This document shows, piece by piece, positions 37,052 to 46,620 of a DNA stretch of 64,000 nucleotides; the first letter of the stretch is position 1, and every line of letters starts with the position of its first letter. The DNA is from Ideonella paludis. Its GTDB lineage: Bacteria; Pseudomonadota; Gammaproteobacteria; Burkholderiales; Burkholderiaceae_C. The stretch covers positions 558,001-622,000 of the forward strand of contig NZ_JAGQDG010000001.1 of assembly GCF_018069865.1 (NCBI RefSeq). The letters are read 5' to 3'. Position numbers and translations under genes: made by a program. Under the pieces are notes generated by a model. That model worked only from the letters and a program-made list of their open reading frames with translations, was not told where the DNA came from and did not search any database.

Positions 37052-39235
37052 TTATCGTCGCAGGGGAATACTGCTGTTGAACCTCACCGAGCCCCGCAAG
37101 GTCGATCCGTTCGCCGAACACCGGAGGTCATAGTCAACTGCAAATCTAGCGGGTTCTCGGCCTACGACGGGAATAATTTCAAGGACTCGAAACGTGCCTT
37201 GTAGAAATCCGCTGTTGCAGTTGGCCCCTCTGTCGTTAACGTCAACACTAGGTACGCTCTGGGTCTCTTCGTCCACCTCATCGGTGCTGTAGAGGCGTGT
37301 TTCTAGAGGCCGCCCTGAGTTCAACCAAAACGCGATACTGCTGTCCATGCCCACGGTGCTTGTGGTGGTGTCATCGTTAGCGATACTGACATATTCGGCC
37401 CCAACCCCAACCAAGTTGTCGGAGACATAGGCCGAGGTCACATTGGGTCTAGGAACGATCAATTGCGCTTGCCCCTGTCCGACCAAGCCACCCTCCTGGC
37501 TTTCCAAATAATGAACTAAACCTGATTTCAAGGCGGCGTCACCGTAAGCCGTCAGGGTCACTCGCTTGATCGACTCTCGGCCATCAATGGCCGTGGCTTT
37601 GACCTCTGCAACCACCGGTGCTTTGCCCCCAGGCACTGTTTCGGTCAACCGAATCTTGGTGACCAAGGAATTCGGGCTCTCAAAAGTGACCTTAGGGCCA
37701 GAAATCTGAGTCCACTGAACCGTGCGAATCAACTCGGCAACGCCTGGCGTCAAGCTGACGCGAAAGCCGGCACCGCCTTCCAGCAAGCTGGGGTTAGGTG
37801 GGGTATTTGGCCAGGTTGACAAACCAATATCACCCGACGTGTAGACATCCCAATTGCCATTGGAAAAATATGAAACCTGACCTGTCCGCAAAGGTATTTC
37901 AACGGGCTGGCCGAGATCAAACAAACCGCTGGAGCTCAATGCCAACTCGAACTTTCCGCCATATTCAATATTGACGAGCGGTCGGATGATGGTCCGGGCA
38001 CCTTTCGTGGTGATTTCCGCTGGGATATCAATATAGGTCTTGGGCATATACCATGCCTCAGCATCGATCACTTGCCTTAATCTAAATCGGAGTGATTGCC
38101 CAGGGGCAAGCTCCTGCCTGAACTGCACCACCAAGGACTTTTTGTTCTCCCAAGCGACTGACTCTCCATCGGCAAGGATGTCGAACTGACCCCCAACTTC
38201 CTGAAGCTCTCCCAAGTTCGTCAGAGTAGAGTATCCATCGGTCCAAAGGCGTCCAGCGCCATAACTCAGCCAGTCGGCGCTTGATGAATACTCATAGACC
38301 CCGTCACCAGCACTATCCATCTTCACACTAAAGGATCGCTCCGCACCTTTATTGCCTGGCGTAAGAATGATCTTGCCTCTGTCTCCTATCACTTCAGCAC
38401 CACCCTCATTGGGAAATTGAAGTAGATATGCAGATAAGCCATTACCAAAGCGAAAATCGAAACGTCCCCTAAGTGCCTCACTCTGAACCTGAAGTGATCC
38501 GGACATGGTGGTCCGTGCCAAATCATGTTGAATCAATCGGGTGAGATTAGGTAGTTTGATGTACTCGTTAATCGATGTCACCTGCCCGGTTTTGGGGTCA
38601 GTCACATTGATGGGTATGCGCAAGTCGTCTAGCGCACTCGGTGAGATATCCGTCCGGACTTGGAAGTCCTCAACGATATTGCTGAACCTGAGTGAGCCCG
38701 CCAGCCGCGCCGAGACAAGGCCCGTGCTGGTATCAGGAAAGAGCAATGGCTGGGGGAAGCTGATCTCCCCTGCCGCAGAGCCTCGACGGCCATCCTGAAG
38801 CTGGGTGATGCGAACCTCAACGCGGCCGACCACGTAAGAGGTCAACTCCGGTATCCAGCATTGCTCAAACACGACCGAGAGCTTGTCGCCTTCACTCAAT
38901 TTGCCGTCTTTGTTGTCATCGTCCCAACGCATGACAGAGGTCGATGGGCTCGAGCGGCTGTTGGCGCAGGCCTTTGTGCTGCCATCTGGCAGCTTCCGGG
39001 CAGACTCCTTGATCATGGCTACCGCCCAGTCCCCCAAGCTGACGGTGAGCGTCGCACTGGAAAGTGAAAGGGCCGTCACCGCAGGTACTGTTTCGGTGGT
39101 CAAAGCCAAAGGCTTTTGCCTTAACTCCGCCAATGAAACTGGCGGCGCCTCTTCAGTGTTTCCTCCACCGCCCCCGCAGCCCCAAAGCGACATACACAGC
39201 ATCAGTGGCACGGCCACATTACGGAATACTTTCAC
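37052..39235 (-). CDS. Large putative lipoprotein of unknown function
   Basis: A 727-residue exported protein. It starts at a GTG six bases after a perfect AGGAGG and has a lipoprotein signal ending LMLCMSLWGC followed by five glycines, so it is probably lipidated at Cys20. The mature part has no domain I recognise. It contains an acidic stretch DDDNKDGKLSEGDK that looks like a calcium-binding or thrombospondin-type-3 loop, and beta-rich segments such as WTQISGPKVTFESPNS, which resembles a PKD/Ig-like repeat. The frame is open ten codons upstream to an ATG at 39265 that would spoil the signal peptide. It is visibly less GC-rich than its neighbours, a hint of acquisition. Confidence 0.65.
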   Translation of the reverse strand: MKVFRNVAVPLMLCMSLWGCGGGGGNTEEAPPVSLAELRQKPLALTTETVPAVTALSLSSATLTVSLGDWAVAMIKESARKLPDGSTKACANSRSSPSTSVMRWDDDNKDGKLSEGDKLSVVFEQCWIPELTSYVVGRVEVRITQLQDGRRGSAAGEISFPQPLLFPDTSTGLVSARLAGSLRFSNIVEDFQVRTDISPSALDDLRIPINVTDPKTGQVTSINEYIKLPNLTRLIQHDLARTTMSGSLQVQSEALRGRFDFRFGNGLSAYLLQFPNEGGAEVIGDRGKIILTPGNKGAERSFSVKMDSAGDGVYEYSSSADWLSYGAGRLWTDGYSTLTNLGELQEVGGQFDILADGESVAWENKKSLVVQFRQELAPGQSLRFRLRQVIDAEAWYMPKTYIDIPAEITTKGARTIIRPLVNIEYGGKFELALSSSGLFDLGQPVEIPLRTGQVSYFSNGNWDVYTSGDIGLSTWPNTPPNPSLLEGGAGFRVSLTPGVAELIRTVQWTQISGPKVTFESPNSLVTKIRLTETVPGGKAPVVAEVKATAIDGRESIKRVTLTAYGDAALKSGLVHYLESQEGGLVGQGQAQLIVPRPNVTSAYVSDNLVGVGAEYVSIANDDTTTSTVGMDSSIAFWLNSGRPLETRLYSTDEVDEETQSVPSVDVNDRGANCNSGFLQGTFRVLEIIPVVGREPARFAVDYDLRCSANGSTLRGSVRFNSSIPLRR

Positions 39236-39460
39236 CACAATCCTCCTCTTGTAGTCGCCATTCATTTGGGTCGACTTTCCTTGAATCAGTCGTAGTTTAA
39301 GGGGGCATGACTTCCCGCCTTAGATCTTTAGCCTTGACGCCATACCTCGGCACTGGCAACACGGCGTTCTTGGCCATTGCGCCCACAAGTCTGGTCGCAC
39401 AAGGCAGGCTGAGATACTTGCACCCTGGCGCCGCCATTTGCCGCGCCCACCATTGCCGCC

Positions 39461-40579
39461 ATGCACAGCCTCACCCCCACCCACCTCCTCCACTCGGCCT
39501 CGGCCGGCTTTGAAGCCGCGCTGCAGGTCGGCATGCTGCCTGAAGGGCACCGCTCGCGGCGCTTGCATGGGCACAGCTTTTTTGCCACCGTGCGGGCGGC
39601 CTTGCCTGCGGGCTGGGCGCCGTTTGCGGGCGGCGAGGTGGCCGAGTTGCAGCGCCGCATCGAGGCCTGCACCGCGCCGCTGGACTACGCCCTGCTCAAC
39701 GACACCCTGCCGCAGCCCACCGATGAAAACCTGGCGCGCTGGATCCGGGCGCGGCTGCAAGACGAGTTTGACGTGCCCGGCATCCACCAAGTGGGTGTGC
39801 AAAGCACCCCGCATTGCGGCGTAGATTTGGATGCCGCAGGCCACGCCCATGTCTGGCGGCGCTATCGCTTTCAAGCCGCGCACCGCCTGCCCCATGTGCC
39901 GGCCGGTCACAAGTGCGGGCGCATGCATGGCCACGGCTTTGAGGTCATCTTGCATGCCAACCAAGATGTGGGCGGGCGCGACATCGGCATTGATTACGAC
40001 CACTTGGACGAGCTGTGGGCACCGCTGCACTTTGCGCTGAACTACCACTGCCTCAACGAGATCCCCGGCCTAGAGAACCCCACCAGCGAAGTCATCTCGG
40101 CCTGGCTGTGGCGGCAGCTCAAGCCGGTGCTGCCCGAGCTGAGCTGGGTCACGGTCTACGAGACGGGCTCTTGTGGTGCCAACTTTGACGGCACGCACTA
40201 CCGCATCTGGAAAGAGCTGACCTTGGACAGCGCCATTCGCCTGCGCCATGCGCCTGAAGGCAGCCCGCTGTCGGCCATCCATGGCCACACCTACACCTTG
40301 CGCCTGCACCTCTCGGCGCCGCTGGATGCGGTGATGGGCTGGACCGTGGACTTTGGCGATGTGAAGACCCAGTTCGACCCGATCTTCAAGGCCATTGACC
40401 ACCGCCCGCTCTACGAGATTGCCGACTTGCCCGATGGCGACGCCATGAGCCTGGCCCACTGGGTGCTGGCCAAGGGCCGCGCTGTGCTGCACGAGCTGGA
40501 CCGGGTGGACCTGTATGAAACACGCGGCTGCGGGGCCATCGTCAGTGCCCAAGATGAGACCGAGCTGGTGCCGGTGTAA
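39461..40579 (+). CDS. Multi-domain 6-carboxytetrahydropterin synthase-like protein (QueD family)
   Basis: QueD makes 6-carboxy-tetrahydropterin, the second step of queuosine biosynthesis. A normal QueD has about 120 residues, but this one has 372 and seems to hold three T-fold units: residues about 1-120 (FEAALQV, RLHGHSFFATV), 130-250 (YRFQAAHRLPHVP, CGRMHGHGFEVI), and 255-372 (IRLRHAPEG, AIHGHTYTLRL, VDFGDVK). Each has an HGH metal-binding motif, while the catalytic Cys (HKCGRMHGH) is clearest in the middle one. Glu/His catalytic partners appear as YETGSCG and YETRGCG in the second and third. queE follows 33 bases later, which supports a role in deazapurine synthesis. Confidence 0.8.
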   Translation: MHSLTPTHLLHSASAGFEAALQVGMLPEGHRSRRLHGHSFFATVRAALPAGWAPFAGGEVAELQRRIEACTAPLDYALLNDTLPQPTDENLARWIRARLQDEFDVPGIHQVGVQSTPHCGVDLDAAGHAHVWRRYRFQAAHRLPHVPAGHKCGRMHGHGFEVILHANQDVGGRDIGIDYDHLDELWAPLHFALNYHCLNEIPGLENPTSEVISAWLWRQLKPVLPELSWVTVYETGSCGANFDGTHYRIWKELTLDSAIRLRHAPEGSPLSAIHGHTYTLRLHLSAPLDAVMGWTVDFGDVKTQFDPIFKAIDHRPLYEIADLPDGDAMSLAHWVLAKGRAVLHELDRVDLYETRGCGAIVSAQDETELVPV

Positions 40580-40612
40580 CCCTAGAAGCAACGGAATCAA
40601 TGAGGATATGAG

Positions 40613-41248
40613 ATGACCTACTCGGTCAAAGAAATGTTCTACACGCTGCAAGGCGAAGGCGCCCAAGCCGGGCGAGCGGCCGTGTTCTGCCGCTTTGCCG
40701 GCTGCAACCTCTGGAGCGGCCGCGAAGAAGACCGCGCCCAGGCCACCTGCAGCTTTTGCGACACCGACTTTGTGGGCACCAACGGCCAAGGCGGCGGCAA
40801 GTTCAACACGGCGGAGGCCCTGGCCGACGCCGTGGCCGCGCTGTGGCCGGGCGCCACCGGGGGCCAGCGCTATGTGGTGTGCACCGGCGGCGAACCCTTG
40901 CTGCAACTGGACGACGCCGCGATTGAGGCCCTGCACGCGCGGGGCTTTGAGGTGGCCGTAGAGACCAACGGCACGCAGCCTGCTCCGCCTGGGCTGGACT
41001 GGATCTGCGTCAGCCCCAAGGCCGACGCCGAGCTGGTGCTGACCAGCGGCCACGAGCTCAAGCTGGTTTACCCCCAACCGCTGGCCCCCCCCGAGCGCTT
41101 TGCCCACCTCAACTTCCAACACTTTTTCCTGCAGCCCATGGACTCGGTGCTTAAGCGCCAGCACACGCAGGACACCGTGGCCTACTGCATGGCCCACCCG
41201 CAATGGCGGTTGGGGGTGCAGATGCATAAGGTGGTGGGCATCGAATGA
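40613..41248 (+). CDS. queE: 7-carboxy-7-deazaguanine synthase QueE
   Basis: Radical SAM enzyme converting 6-carboxy-tetrahydropterin to 7-carboxy-7-deazaguanine in queuosine synthesis. The 211-residue protein shows EMFYTLQGEGAQAGRAAVF, the variant cluster motif with Cys26-x-x-x-x-Cys31 and ATCSFCDTDF, where the CxxC pair joins the first Cys over the usual CX14CX2C spacing, then VCTGGEPLLQ, VETNGTQ and SPKAD. Length is normal. It lies just after the QueD-like gene, preceded by a GAGGAT ribosome-binding site. QueC and QueF are not in this window. Confidence 0.95.
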   Translation: MTYSVKEMFYTLQGEGAQAGRAAVFCRFAGCNLWSGREEDRAQATCSFCDTDFVGTNGQGGGKFNTAEALADAVAALWPGATGGQRYVVCTGGEPLLQLDDAAIEALHARGFEVAVETNGTQPAPPGLDWICVSPKADAELVLTSGHELKLVYPQPLAPPERFAHLNFQHFFLQPMDSVLKRQHTQDTVAYCMAHPQWRLGVQMHKVVGIE

Positions 41249-41267
41249 CAAACCCAAGGGAGAACCC

Positions 41268-41768
41268 ATGAAGAAGACACTGAGCCTTGCCCTCACCAGC
41301 TTGATGCTGGCCCTCAACTGCCATGCCGCGCCAGCCAGCCAAGCCTCCGTCGAGGAACTGCTGGTCGTCACCAAGTCCGAGAGCATGATCGATTCGGTCT
41401 ACGCCAATCTCGACCAAATGATCGCCCAGTCCATGCGGCAGGCGACGCAAGGCGAGAAACTGACCGCCGAGCAACAGCGCGTGATGGAGGCCTTGCCGGC
41501 TAAGTTGGTAGCCTTGTTCCGGCAAGAGTATTCGTGGGCCACGATGAAGCCCCAGATGATCAAGATCTACATGGAGTCCTTGGAGCAGGAAGACGTGGAT
41601 GACCTGCTCGTGTTCTACAAGAGCCGGGGTGGCCAAGCCTTGATCAACAAGATGCCCGTGGTGATGCAGAAGTCGATGCAGTTGTCGCAATCCATGCTGC
41701 AAGCCATCCTGCCCAAAATGAGGGCGACCATGATGCAGGCCATCGAAGAGGCCAAGGCCGCGAAGTAA
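41268..41768 (+). CDS. Exported DUF2059 protein
   Basis: A 166-residue protein with a cleavable signal peptide (MKKTLSLALTSLMLALNCHA, cut after about Ala21) and a DUF2059 helical domain: MIDSVYANLDQMIAQ near the start, YMESLEQEDVDDLLVFYKS, GGQALINKMPVVMQKS in the later half. The family is periplasmic and uncharacterised. The ATG at 41268 follows GGGAG. The frame is open upstream through queE on the same strand, which is not coding in this frame. It begins 19 bases after queE and may be co-transcribed. Confidence 0.85.
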   Translation: MKKTLSLALTSLMLALNCHAAPASQASVEELLVVTKSESMIDSVYANLDQMIAQSMRQATQGEKLTAEQQRVMEALPAKLVALFRQEYSWATMKPQMIKIYMESLEQEDVDDLLVFYKSRGGQALINKMPVVMQKSMQLSQSMLQAILPKMRATMMQAIEEAKAAK

Positions 41769-41877
41769 CCGCACGCGGGTCTATCAGCGGGATTTCGATA
41801 GGCCCCAAGGCCTTGCGGCGCATCTGGGGGCAGCTATCCTTCACGCCTTGCTCACAAGGCTCACAAGGATCGCCGCC

Positions 41878-43776
41878 ATGCCCACCCCGCTGACACGCTT
41901 TTGCACCCCCACCCTCTTGGCCGTCGCCGCGCTGGCCGCCCTGGCCAGCCCGCTGGCGCAGGCCCAAGCCACCCAGAGCGCCGCCGCAGCGCCCGCCGAT
42001 GAACGCTATGTCTGGGACTTGACGCCGCTGTTTGCCACACCGGCAGCGTGGGAGGCCGAGCGGCAAGCGGTGGTGGCCGAGTTGCCCAAAATGCAGGCGC
42101 TCAAGGGTACGGTGGCAACGGGTGATGCGGCGGCTTTGCTCACGGCCTTGCAGGCGCAATCAGCCTTGCGGCTGCGCTTGAGCCGCCTGGGCGTCTATGC
42201 CTCAACCCAGCAGAGCACCGACAATCGTAACGCTCAATATCAGGAGCGTGGCAATTTGATCCGCGCCGTCTTTGGCCAGGCCGCCGCCGCCGGCGCGTGG
42301 CTGGCGCCGGAGATTCAGGCCCTGGGCGCCGCCAAGGTTGAGGCCATGCTGGCGACCGAGCCTCGGCTGGCCCCGCATGCGGTCAACCTGCGCAACACCT
42401 TGCGCCAAGCCCGCCACACCCTGAGCGCCGAGACAGAAGCCGCACTGGGCGCGATGAGCCCCGTCTCCCGCGCCGCCGTGCAGGCCCGCACTTTGTTGAT
42501 GACCTCAGACATCCGCTGGCCCAGCGTCACCATTGACGGCAAGCCCCAAGAGGTCAACCCCACCAGCTACGGCCCGCTGCGCGAGCACCCCGACCGTGCC
42601 GTGCGCGAGCAGGTCTTCAAAGCCTTTTATGGCCAGTTGGGCCAGTTTGAAGGCAGCTTGGGCCAACTGCTGAGCAGCCGCATGCAGGCCGGCACCATCG
42701 AGGCCAAGCTGCGCCAGCACAAGAACGCCATCAGCGCCAATCTCTCGACCCACCAGATCCCTGAGGCCGTGGTGCGCACCTTGGTGGCCCAGGCCAATGC
42801 CGGCTTGCCGGTGCTGCACCGCTACTTCAAGCTGCGCCAGCGCATGCTGGGCCTGCCCGACCTGCATTACCACGACATCTACCCGGACCTGGTGAAGCTG
42901 GACAAACGCTTCAGCCCGGAAGAGTCCGCCCGCCTCACCACCGAAGCCACGCAAGTGCTAGGCCCCGACTATCAACGCCACTTGAAGGCGGGTTTGAGCG
43001 CGCGCAGCATGCATGTATTCCCAGCACCAGGCAAATCCTCTGGCGCCTACAAGACCGGCGTCTATCGCATGACGCCCTACGTCTTTTTGAACCACCACAA
43101 CACCTTCAACAGCGCCAGCACCTTGGCCCACGAATGGGGCCACGGCGTGCACAGCATGTTGGCGGATGAAGCCCAGCCCCCAGAGACCGCGGGCTACTCG
43201 TTGTTCACCGCCGAGGTGGCCTCCATCACCAATGAGGTGCTGCTCTCCGAGATGGTCAAGGCCCAGGCCAAGACGCGTGAAGAGAAGCTGTTCTACCTGG
43301 GCCATGCGCTCGAAGAGATGCGCGGCACCTTCTTTCGGCAGACCATGTTTGCCGAGTTTGAACTCGCCGCCCACGACGCGCTGGAGCGCGGCGAAGCCCT
43401 GGGCGGCAAGAAGCTGACGGCCCTCTACTGCAGCCTGCTGCGCAAGTACCACGGTGCCGACCAAGGCGTGATGCAGATCGACCCCGCCTACTGCACCGAG
43501 TGGGCCTACATCCCGCACTTCTTCAACCCCTTCTACGTCTACCAGTACGCCACCTCCATGACGGCCTCGTCCTACTTTGGGCAAGAACTGCTCAAGGGCC
43601 AGCCCGGCCTGCGTGACAAGTACCTGGGCGTGCTGCGCGCGGGCGGCGCCAAACCGCCTTATGAGCTGTTGCGCGACGCCGGCGTAGACCTGGCCAGCCC
43701 CGCACCCTATCAAGCCCTGCTGGCGCGCATGAGCGCCACCATGGATGAGATGGAGCGGCTACTGGCGACGCGCTGA
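41878..43776 (+). CDS. Exported M3 family oligoendopeptidase (PepF-like)
   Basis: Zinc peptidase of the M3B family that cuts short peptides. The 632-residue protein has an N-terminal signal (LLAVAALAALASPLAQAQA) and the metal-binding HEWGH motif (about residue 418, in ASTLAHEWGHGVHSML). The downstream glutamate region FTAEVASITNEVLLSE and the late FFNPFYVYQYATSM are typical for PepF. Most PepF enzymes are cytoplasmic, so the clear signal peptide points to a periplasmic or secreted form. I take the ATG at 41878, eight bases after AAGGAT. A second exported peptidase gene follows. Confidence 0.9.
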   Translation: MPTPLTRFCTPTLLAVAALAALASPLAQAQATQSAAAAPADERYVWDLTPLFATPAAWEAERQAVVAELPKMQALKGTVATGDAAALLTALQAQSALRLRLSRLGVYASTQQSTDNRNAQYQERGNLIRAVFGQAAAAGAWLAPEIQALGAAKVEAMLATEPRLAPHAVNLRNTLRQARHTLSAETEAALGAMSPVSRAAVQARTLLMTSDIRWPSVTIDGKPQEVNPTSYGPLREHPDRAVREQVFKAFYGQLGQFEGSLGQLLSSRMQAGTIEAKLRQHKNAISANLSTHQIPEAVVRTLVAQANAGLPVLHRYFKLRQRMLGLPDLHYHDIYPDLVKLDKRFSPEESARLTTEATQVLGPDYQRHLKAGLSARSMHVFPAPGKSSGAYKTGVYRMTPYVFLNHHNTFNSASTLAHEWGHGVHSMLADEAQPPETAGYSLFTAEVASITNEVLLSEMVKAQAKTREEKLFYLGHALEEMRGTFFRQTMFAEFELAAHDALERGEALGGKKLTALYCSLLRKYHGADQGVMQIDPAYCTEWAYIPHFFNPFYVYQYATSMTASSYFGQELLKGQPGLRDKYLGVLRAGGAKPPYELLRDAGVDLASPAPYQALLARMSATMDEMERLLATR

Positions 43777-43849
43777 GCCCGCGCACTGGGCCACCCGCAC
43801 AGCCCAGGCGCTCACTGAACCACACAGTCCAGAGGTCAGAGGAGGACAC

Positions 43850-45946
43850 ATGATTCAGCACAGGACTCAGAGCGAGCTGTTGCGCGCGCGCTGGTGGGCG
43901 AGAGCCACGCTGTCCGTGGTTCGTTGGGCCATGGCAGGCTGCATGCTCAGCTTACCGGTGGTGGCCCTGGCAGCCCAGCCAATCCCTGCAGAGGCGTTTT
44001 TCAGGCCACCCGCCATCAACAAGGCGGACCTATCGCCCGATGGCCGTTATTTGGCCTTTACCCACCAAGCCGGAGGGCGCGTCGGCCTGTTCACCATCGA
44101 TCTGAACCAGAGCGTCGATGATGTCAAAAAGGTCGCCCACTTTGCGGACGCTGACATCCGGAATTTTCAGTGGGTCACCAGCAGCCGCCTGATCTACGAC
44201 GTCTACGACCTTCAATCTGGCAGCGGAGCGGACCGACGTGATGCACCGGGGCTGTTTTCGGCACAGTTTGATGGACGCGACGATCGCAAGCTGGTGGAGC
44301 GCCGCTGGCGCCCTTCGATCACGGACGGCCGCCCACTGCTTAGCCTGACCTGGAACCACATGCTGTTGCACGTGCCGCTGCCGGGCTCGTCCACAGGCGG
44401 CGAGGCCGGCGCACCCGAGGTCATCGTCGGTGAGATGACGTTTGAGGGCAATGACTTGGTGGACCTGCAACCCCTCTGGGTCAACACCCACACGCGTCGA
44501 ACGCGGGCGCTGAAGGTGGCGGGGCTTTCGGAGCGGGTGATCCGCTGGTGGTTTGCACCCAACAACGTGGCCAAGATGGCGCTGAGCCGCAAAGGGGGGC
44601 GCGACACGCTGCACTGGTTCCACGAACCCCGAGACGGCCACGAAGGCCGCTGGGTCAAACTGAGCGAAGCACCTACTCATGCCTTGCCCTTCAAGCCCAT
44701 TTGGGTGGGCACCGGTGACACGCTGTTTGTGGCTCACACCTCGGCCGAGTCCGGTGAGCAGGTGGTGTCGCCTTACGACTTTGCAGCGGGCCGCCCCGCT
44801 GCGCCGCTGGTGACGGTGCCAGGCTTTGACTTCGAGGGCCAGTTGATCATCAGTGAAGACGGCCAAAGAAGCCTGGGGGTGAGGGTCAACGCGGACGGTG
44901 AAACCACCGTGTGGCAAGACCCAGCCTACAAGACTCTGCAAGCGGAGGTTGACCGCGCGTTGCCTGGCCGTATCAACCGCATCCAATGCCGACGTTGCAC
45001 AGCGCCCGATGCGGTGGTGTTGGTGAAGTCATGGTCTGACACCCACCCCGGCCAATGGCTGCTGCGTACCTCCGACACCAACTCGGGTCAAAAGCGGTGG
45101 CAGACCCTGGTGGCCAATCAGCAGCCCGGTATCGACCCCGCGCGCATGGCGACGGTGGAGTTCGAACGCATCAAGGCGCGGGATGGCCGTCAAATCCCCG
45201 TCTGGCTGACCCGACCTGCGAACACCACACCCCAGCAAGCCTTGCCCGCTGTGGTGCTGGTGCATGGCGGCCCCTGGGTCCGTCAAGGTGCACTGAAGTG
45301 GCAAGCCATGGCTCAGTTTTTGGCCTCCAGGGGCTACCTTGTCATCGAGCCGGAGTTTCGCGGCAGCGCAGGTTACGGCCAGGAGCACCTCGAGGCGGGC
45401 AACCGGCAATGGGGCCAAGCCATGCAGGACGATGTGAGTGATGCGCTGCTGTGGGCGCGTCAACAAGGCATCGCCAATGACAAAGCCTGCATTGCCGGTG
45501 GGAGCTACGGTGGCTACAGCAGCTTGATGGGGCTGATCAAAACGCCGGAGCTTTTCCGGTGCGCCTCAGCATGGTTTGCGGTGACGGACCTGATGCTGTT
45601 TGTCAAAGGCAGTTGGTGGGTGACCGATGATGTCTCCGATATCGGGCGTCAACATCTGCTGCCTGAACGTGTGGGGGACCCAGAGAAGGACCAAGCCATG
45701 CTCGTGGCCCAGTCGCCGGTGACACACGCCGATCGGCTCAAAGCGCCCTTGCAGTTGGTGTGGGGTGCCGAAGACCTCCGGGTGCCCCTCACGCATGGTC
45801 ATCGGCTGCGCAGTGAAATGCGCAAGGCTGGGCTTGAACCGGAGTGGGTGGTTTACGACGGCGAAGGCCATGGCTTGCGCAAGCTGGAGAACCGAGTGGA
45901 CTGGGCGCAGCGGCTCGAAGCCTTTTTGGCCAAGCACTTGAAGTAA
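43850..45946 (+). CDS. Exported S9 family prolyl oligopeptidase-like peptidase
   Basis: A 698-residue serine peptidase of the S9 (acylaminoacyl/dipeptidyl peptidase) group. After a signal segment (VRWAMAGCMLSLPVVALAAQ) comes a beta-propeller-like region with SPDGRYLAFTH and similar repeats. The C-terminal alpha/beta hydrolase follows with AVVLVHGGPWVR, the nucleophile GGSYGGYSS (Ser near 552), Asp in WGAEDLRVPL (near 638) and His in GEGHGL (near 673). All triad residues are present. The ATG at 43850 follows a perfect GAGGAGG. Adjacent to the M3 peptidase, suggesting joint breakdown of peptides outside the cytoplasm. Confidence 0.9.
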   Translation: MIQHRTQSELLRARWWARATLSVVRWAMAGCMLSLPVVALAAQPIPAEAFFRPPAINKADLSPDGRYLAFTHQAGGRVGLFTIDLNQSVDDVKKVAHFADADIRNFQWVTSSRLIYDVYDLQSGSGADRRDAPGLFSAQFDGRDDRKLVERRWRPSITDGRPLLSLTWNHMLLHVPLPGSSTGGEAGAPEVIVGEMTFEGNDLVDLQPLWVNTHTRRTRALKVAGLSERVIRWWFAPNNVAKMALSRKGGRDTLHWFHEPRDGHEGRWVKLSEAPTHALPFKPIWVGTGDTLFVAHTSAESGEQVVSPYDFAAGRPAAPLVTVPGFDFEGQLIISEDGQRSLGVRVNADGETTVWQDPAYKTLQAEVDRALPGRINRIQCRRCTAPDAVVLVKSWSDTHPGQWLLRTSDTNSGQKRWQTLVANQQPGIDPARMATVEFERIKARDGRQIPVWLTRPANTTPQQALPAVVLVHGGPWVRQGALKWQAMAQFLASRGYLVIEPEFRGSAGYGQEHLEAGNRQWGQAMQDDVSDALLWARQQGIANDKACIAGGSYGGYSSLMGLIKTPELFRCASAWFAVTDLMLFVKGSWWVTDDVSDIGRQHLLPERVGDPEKDQAMLVAQSPVTHADRLKAPLQLVWGAEDLRVPLTHGHRLRSEMRKAGLEPEWVVYDGEGHGLRKLENRVDWAQRLEAFLAKHLK

Positions 45947-45973
45947 AGCTCGGCGGCGGCCGCCAAACCTCAC

Positions 45974-46582
45974 TCAGGTCCGTTGAAACACGAGCAAGAG
46001 GTTGTTGGCCGGCATGGCCTGGCGGGCTTGCAGGTGCAGGCCCACGGCCCGGGCTTCAGCGCACACCGCCGCCAGTGTGCGCAAGCCCCACTGCGGGTTG
46101 CGCGCGCGCAGCTCGGCATCAAAGGCCACATTGCCCGGCGCGGTGGGCTCACCCTCCACCACATAAGGCCCATAGATCAGCAGCAGGCCCTGTTCACGCA
46201 GATGGGCCGCAGCGCCCTGCATCAGGCCCGCGCAGGTGGCCCAGGGTGAGATGTGCAGCATATTGGCGCAGTAGAGCGCGTCGAAGGTCTGCGGTTCAAA
46301 AGGCCAGGGCTGCTGCAACACATCCAAGCGCATGGGCGGGCGCACTTGGGGCCATGGGGCGCAGCGTGCGGCGATGGCCGGCAGGGACTCGGGGGAATAG
46401 TCGGTGGGCTGCCACTGCCAGCCCGGCTGGGCCGCCGCAAAGTGAGCCGCGTGCTGGCCGGTGCCGCTGGCCACTTCCAGCACCTGGGCTTGGGCCGACA
46501 GCAGGGCCTGCAGCCGCTCCAAGATGGGCTGTTTGTTGCGGTCCGCGGCGGGGCTGAAGGGCAGGTCGGCAGGTTGGTTCAT
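45974..46582 (-). CDS. DUF938 family SAM-dependent methyltransferase
   Basis: A 202-residue class I methyltransferase fold: start SPAADRNKQPILERLQ, AdoMet-binding loop VLEVASGTGQHAAHFA, acidic loop PTDYSPESLPAI, and YCANMLHISPW, all characteristic of DUF938. The target is unknown. I use the ATG at 46582, which matches the family start; an upstream ATG at 46624 would overlap the end of the RIO kinase gene. It is convergent with the S9 peptidase gene and lies just downstream of the RIO kinase on the same strand. Confidence 0.87.
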   Translation of the reverse strand: MNQPADLPFSPAADRNKQPILERLQALLSAQAQVLEVASGTGQHAAHFAAAQPGWQWQPTDYSPESLPAIAARCAPWPQVRPPMRLDVLQQPWPFEPQTFDALYCANMLHISPWATCAGLMQGAAAHLREQGLLLIYGPYVVEGEPTAPGNVAFDAELRARNPQWGLRTLAAVCAEARAVGLHLQARQAMPANNLLLVFQRT

Positions 46583-46620
46583 GGCGATGATGTAAAGACC
46601 CGGATGATTGTGAAGCGGCA

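Noticed and set aside
39301-40612. A preQ1 riboswitch before the queuosine genes
   Set aside because: I looked for a short C-rich hairpin followed by an A-rich tail ahead of the QueD-like and queE genes and saw none. The gap before queE is only 33 bases.
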